Source: Hypsibius dujardini (lineage: Eukaryota; Tardigrada; Eutardigrada; Parachela; Hypsibiidae). From it: 30,598 nucleotides of DNA. A model generated the notes under the pieces. That model made no database searches, had not been told where the DNA came from, and saw only the letters and a list, made by a program, of their open reading frames with translations. Positions 29,509 to 30,598 of the stretch are shown here, in pieces (position 1 is the stretch's first letter; the number at the start of each line of letters is the position of its first letter). Location: the NCBI GenBank assembly GCA_001579985.1, contig LRSR01007459.1, positions 1-30,598 of the forward strand, in the 5' to 3' direction. The position numbers and the translations under genes were made by a program.

Positions 29509-30520
29509 AATATACATACCGTACACTAACCAACACTTTTAGTGACTAATTTTTAATTTATAATGATTGTTAGGTTTTCTCAAAACTGAACTGAAGTTTT
29601 AGTCACGGAGGTTTAAGTGGAGAAAATAAGTTATTGAACTACTTATATTGTAATTTCGATTAGAACTAACAAAAATGTAGTTACTAGCTACAGGAATATT
29701 CTGTAAAAAACTCTTAGTCTTTTTACTCAACTGAGCTTTTATTGACCAGGAAAATACTTTGCCAACTAAAATGATTTTAGGTGTAATCTTCCCGAATGGG
29801 AAGGTGATTCGCAATTTACAGTAAAATTGTAGGCGAGGAATTTAAAACATACTTCAATTGGCGTGTCCACAATTTTCCTTTGAGATATTTCCGCGTTTTA
29901 AGTTGTAAAAATACATTTAATTAATTTAAAAAAGTTTTCAGTTGAGCAATTTCAAGCTGTCTAAGGAAACAATCCCAAAAACGCCTACGCAGCTAACAAT
30001 GTGAGCCGTCAGGGTATGTAAACCGTTATAGCAGTCTTAGCTAATTTGCATTTTCGAAAATGCTGCAACAGTAAAAAAAGGATTGTGCATCTCGTTTTTA
30101 AGAAACACATCAAGCAGATTCGATATGCAATCACATATTATTGCGCAAAAATGTTCTGAAATTAATCTGCTTGATGATTATTTTTATACATCTACGCAGA
30201 AGGGTTAAATTATTCTCAAAATCGATGCTCAGGATTGAACTGTTAAGAATTTATTATTAATCATTAATTAGCATTTTCTTTATAATTATGTGCGCGTTTA
30301 GAGGAGAAAATAATTTTAGCGAGATCTTCGCAAGAATCACAATTTTTTAATTAACTATAAAATTAACGCGCCTACAATAGGAAACTGTAGATTAATCGTC
30401 GACATCATCTCCTTAGATGCAGGGGGCGACCTTGCGGCAAGTAATTGGTAAATGGTAATGGCACACCAACTTTTACAAGTGACAAATGAAATGAGTAAAC
30501 GTTTATCAAAAGCGACAGCC
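29509..30520. other. AT-rich spacer, no gene seen
   Basis: No supported exon, RNA gene or bounded repeat. AATTAATTAAA-like runs occur around 29920 and 30250. Confidence 0.4.
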
Positions 30521-30598
30521 TCAAAAGCGACAGCCGCAGAAGCAGTAAATCTTGTCGCCCTTGTCACGGCACGCGCACACGGTTGACCCTCTGCTGTA
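30521..30598 (-). CDS. Possible C-terminal exon of a Cys-rich protein, cut by the window edge
   Basis: On the minus strand one frame reads GSTVCACRDKGDKIY and then CFCGCRF before TGA at 30523-30521. Codons end mostly in C or G, as in the sure genes here, and five cysteines sit in CxC and CxCxC spacing, which suits a secreted disulfide-rich protein. CAG near 30591 could be an acceptor. An overlapping longer frame (MTRATRF...) looks less coding-like. The evidence is limited to 25 codons. Confidence 0.35.
   Translation of the reverse strand, partial: YSRGSTVCACRDKGDKIYCFCGCRF

Noticed and set aside
28938-29526. Asn/Ser/Thr/Pro-rich minus-strand frames and Trp/Ser/Gly-rich plus-strand frames
   Set aside because: Readings of the GGAGTT satellite inside the hAT element.

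Overview
This is a stretch of animal nuclear DNA. The genes are broken into many short exons with GT..AG introns, the exons are GC-rich at third codon positions, and introns and spacers are AT-rich and full of microsatellites and small inverted-repeat elements. The gene content (a BMP type II receptor, an ER protein disulfide isomerase, astacin-fold secreted proteins) fits a bilaterian invertebrate. A small-genome ecdysozoan, for example a tardigrade, is a guess; the sequence alone does not settle the phylum. All gene models were built by hand from splice signals, reading phase and family alignment, without transcript data.

Layout: (1) 147-3918 (+), the last five exons of an unrecognised Cys-containing, probably secreted protein. 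(2) 5226-9489 (+), a seven-exon gene for a secreted protein with an astacin fold whose zinc site is destroyed, followed by a long Pro/Thr/Gln mucin-like tail. (3) 10736-12800 (-), a six-exon tail-to-tail paralogue of (2) with the same intron phases and the same loss of the active site. A 263-bp palindromic element lies between the two. (4) about 14809-17732 (+), a shortened PDIA5-like ER thioredoxin protein ending in KEEL. (5) 19206-27984 (+), a complete ten-exon BMP type II receptor (BMPR2 / wishful thinking type, 927 residues) with an unusually long ectodomain loop, a long cytoplasmic tail and a likely short isoform. (6) 30521-30598 (-), the possible Cys-rich C-terminus of another gene cut by the window edge.

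Mobile DNA includes a 785-bp hAT-type element (28648-29432) with perfect 19-bp terminal inverted repeats, an 8-bp target duplication and a decayed transposase C-terminus. It has landed inside a second, TA-flanked inverted-repeat element (28579-29508). There are at least two copies and one fragment of a fold-back element family (about 1236, 2213 and 16205), and further inverted-repeat elements at 9922-10184, 13477-14182 and 19650-19938. CTGT/CAGA microsatellites occupy introns of three neighbouring genes.

The most notable system is the pair of non-catalytic astacins. Both lack the zinc ligands, the catalytic Glu, the Met-turn Met and room for the inhibitory propeptide, yet keep the astacin disulfide cysteines and carry Pro/Thr-rich tails. 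This points to a lineage-specific family in which a protease was turned into a structural or binding protein. The receptor and the disulfide isomerase are ordinary housekeeping or signalling genes with individual oddities; nothing shows that they act together with the astacin pair.
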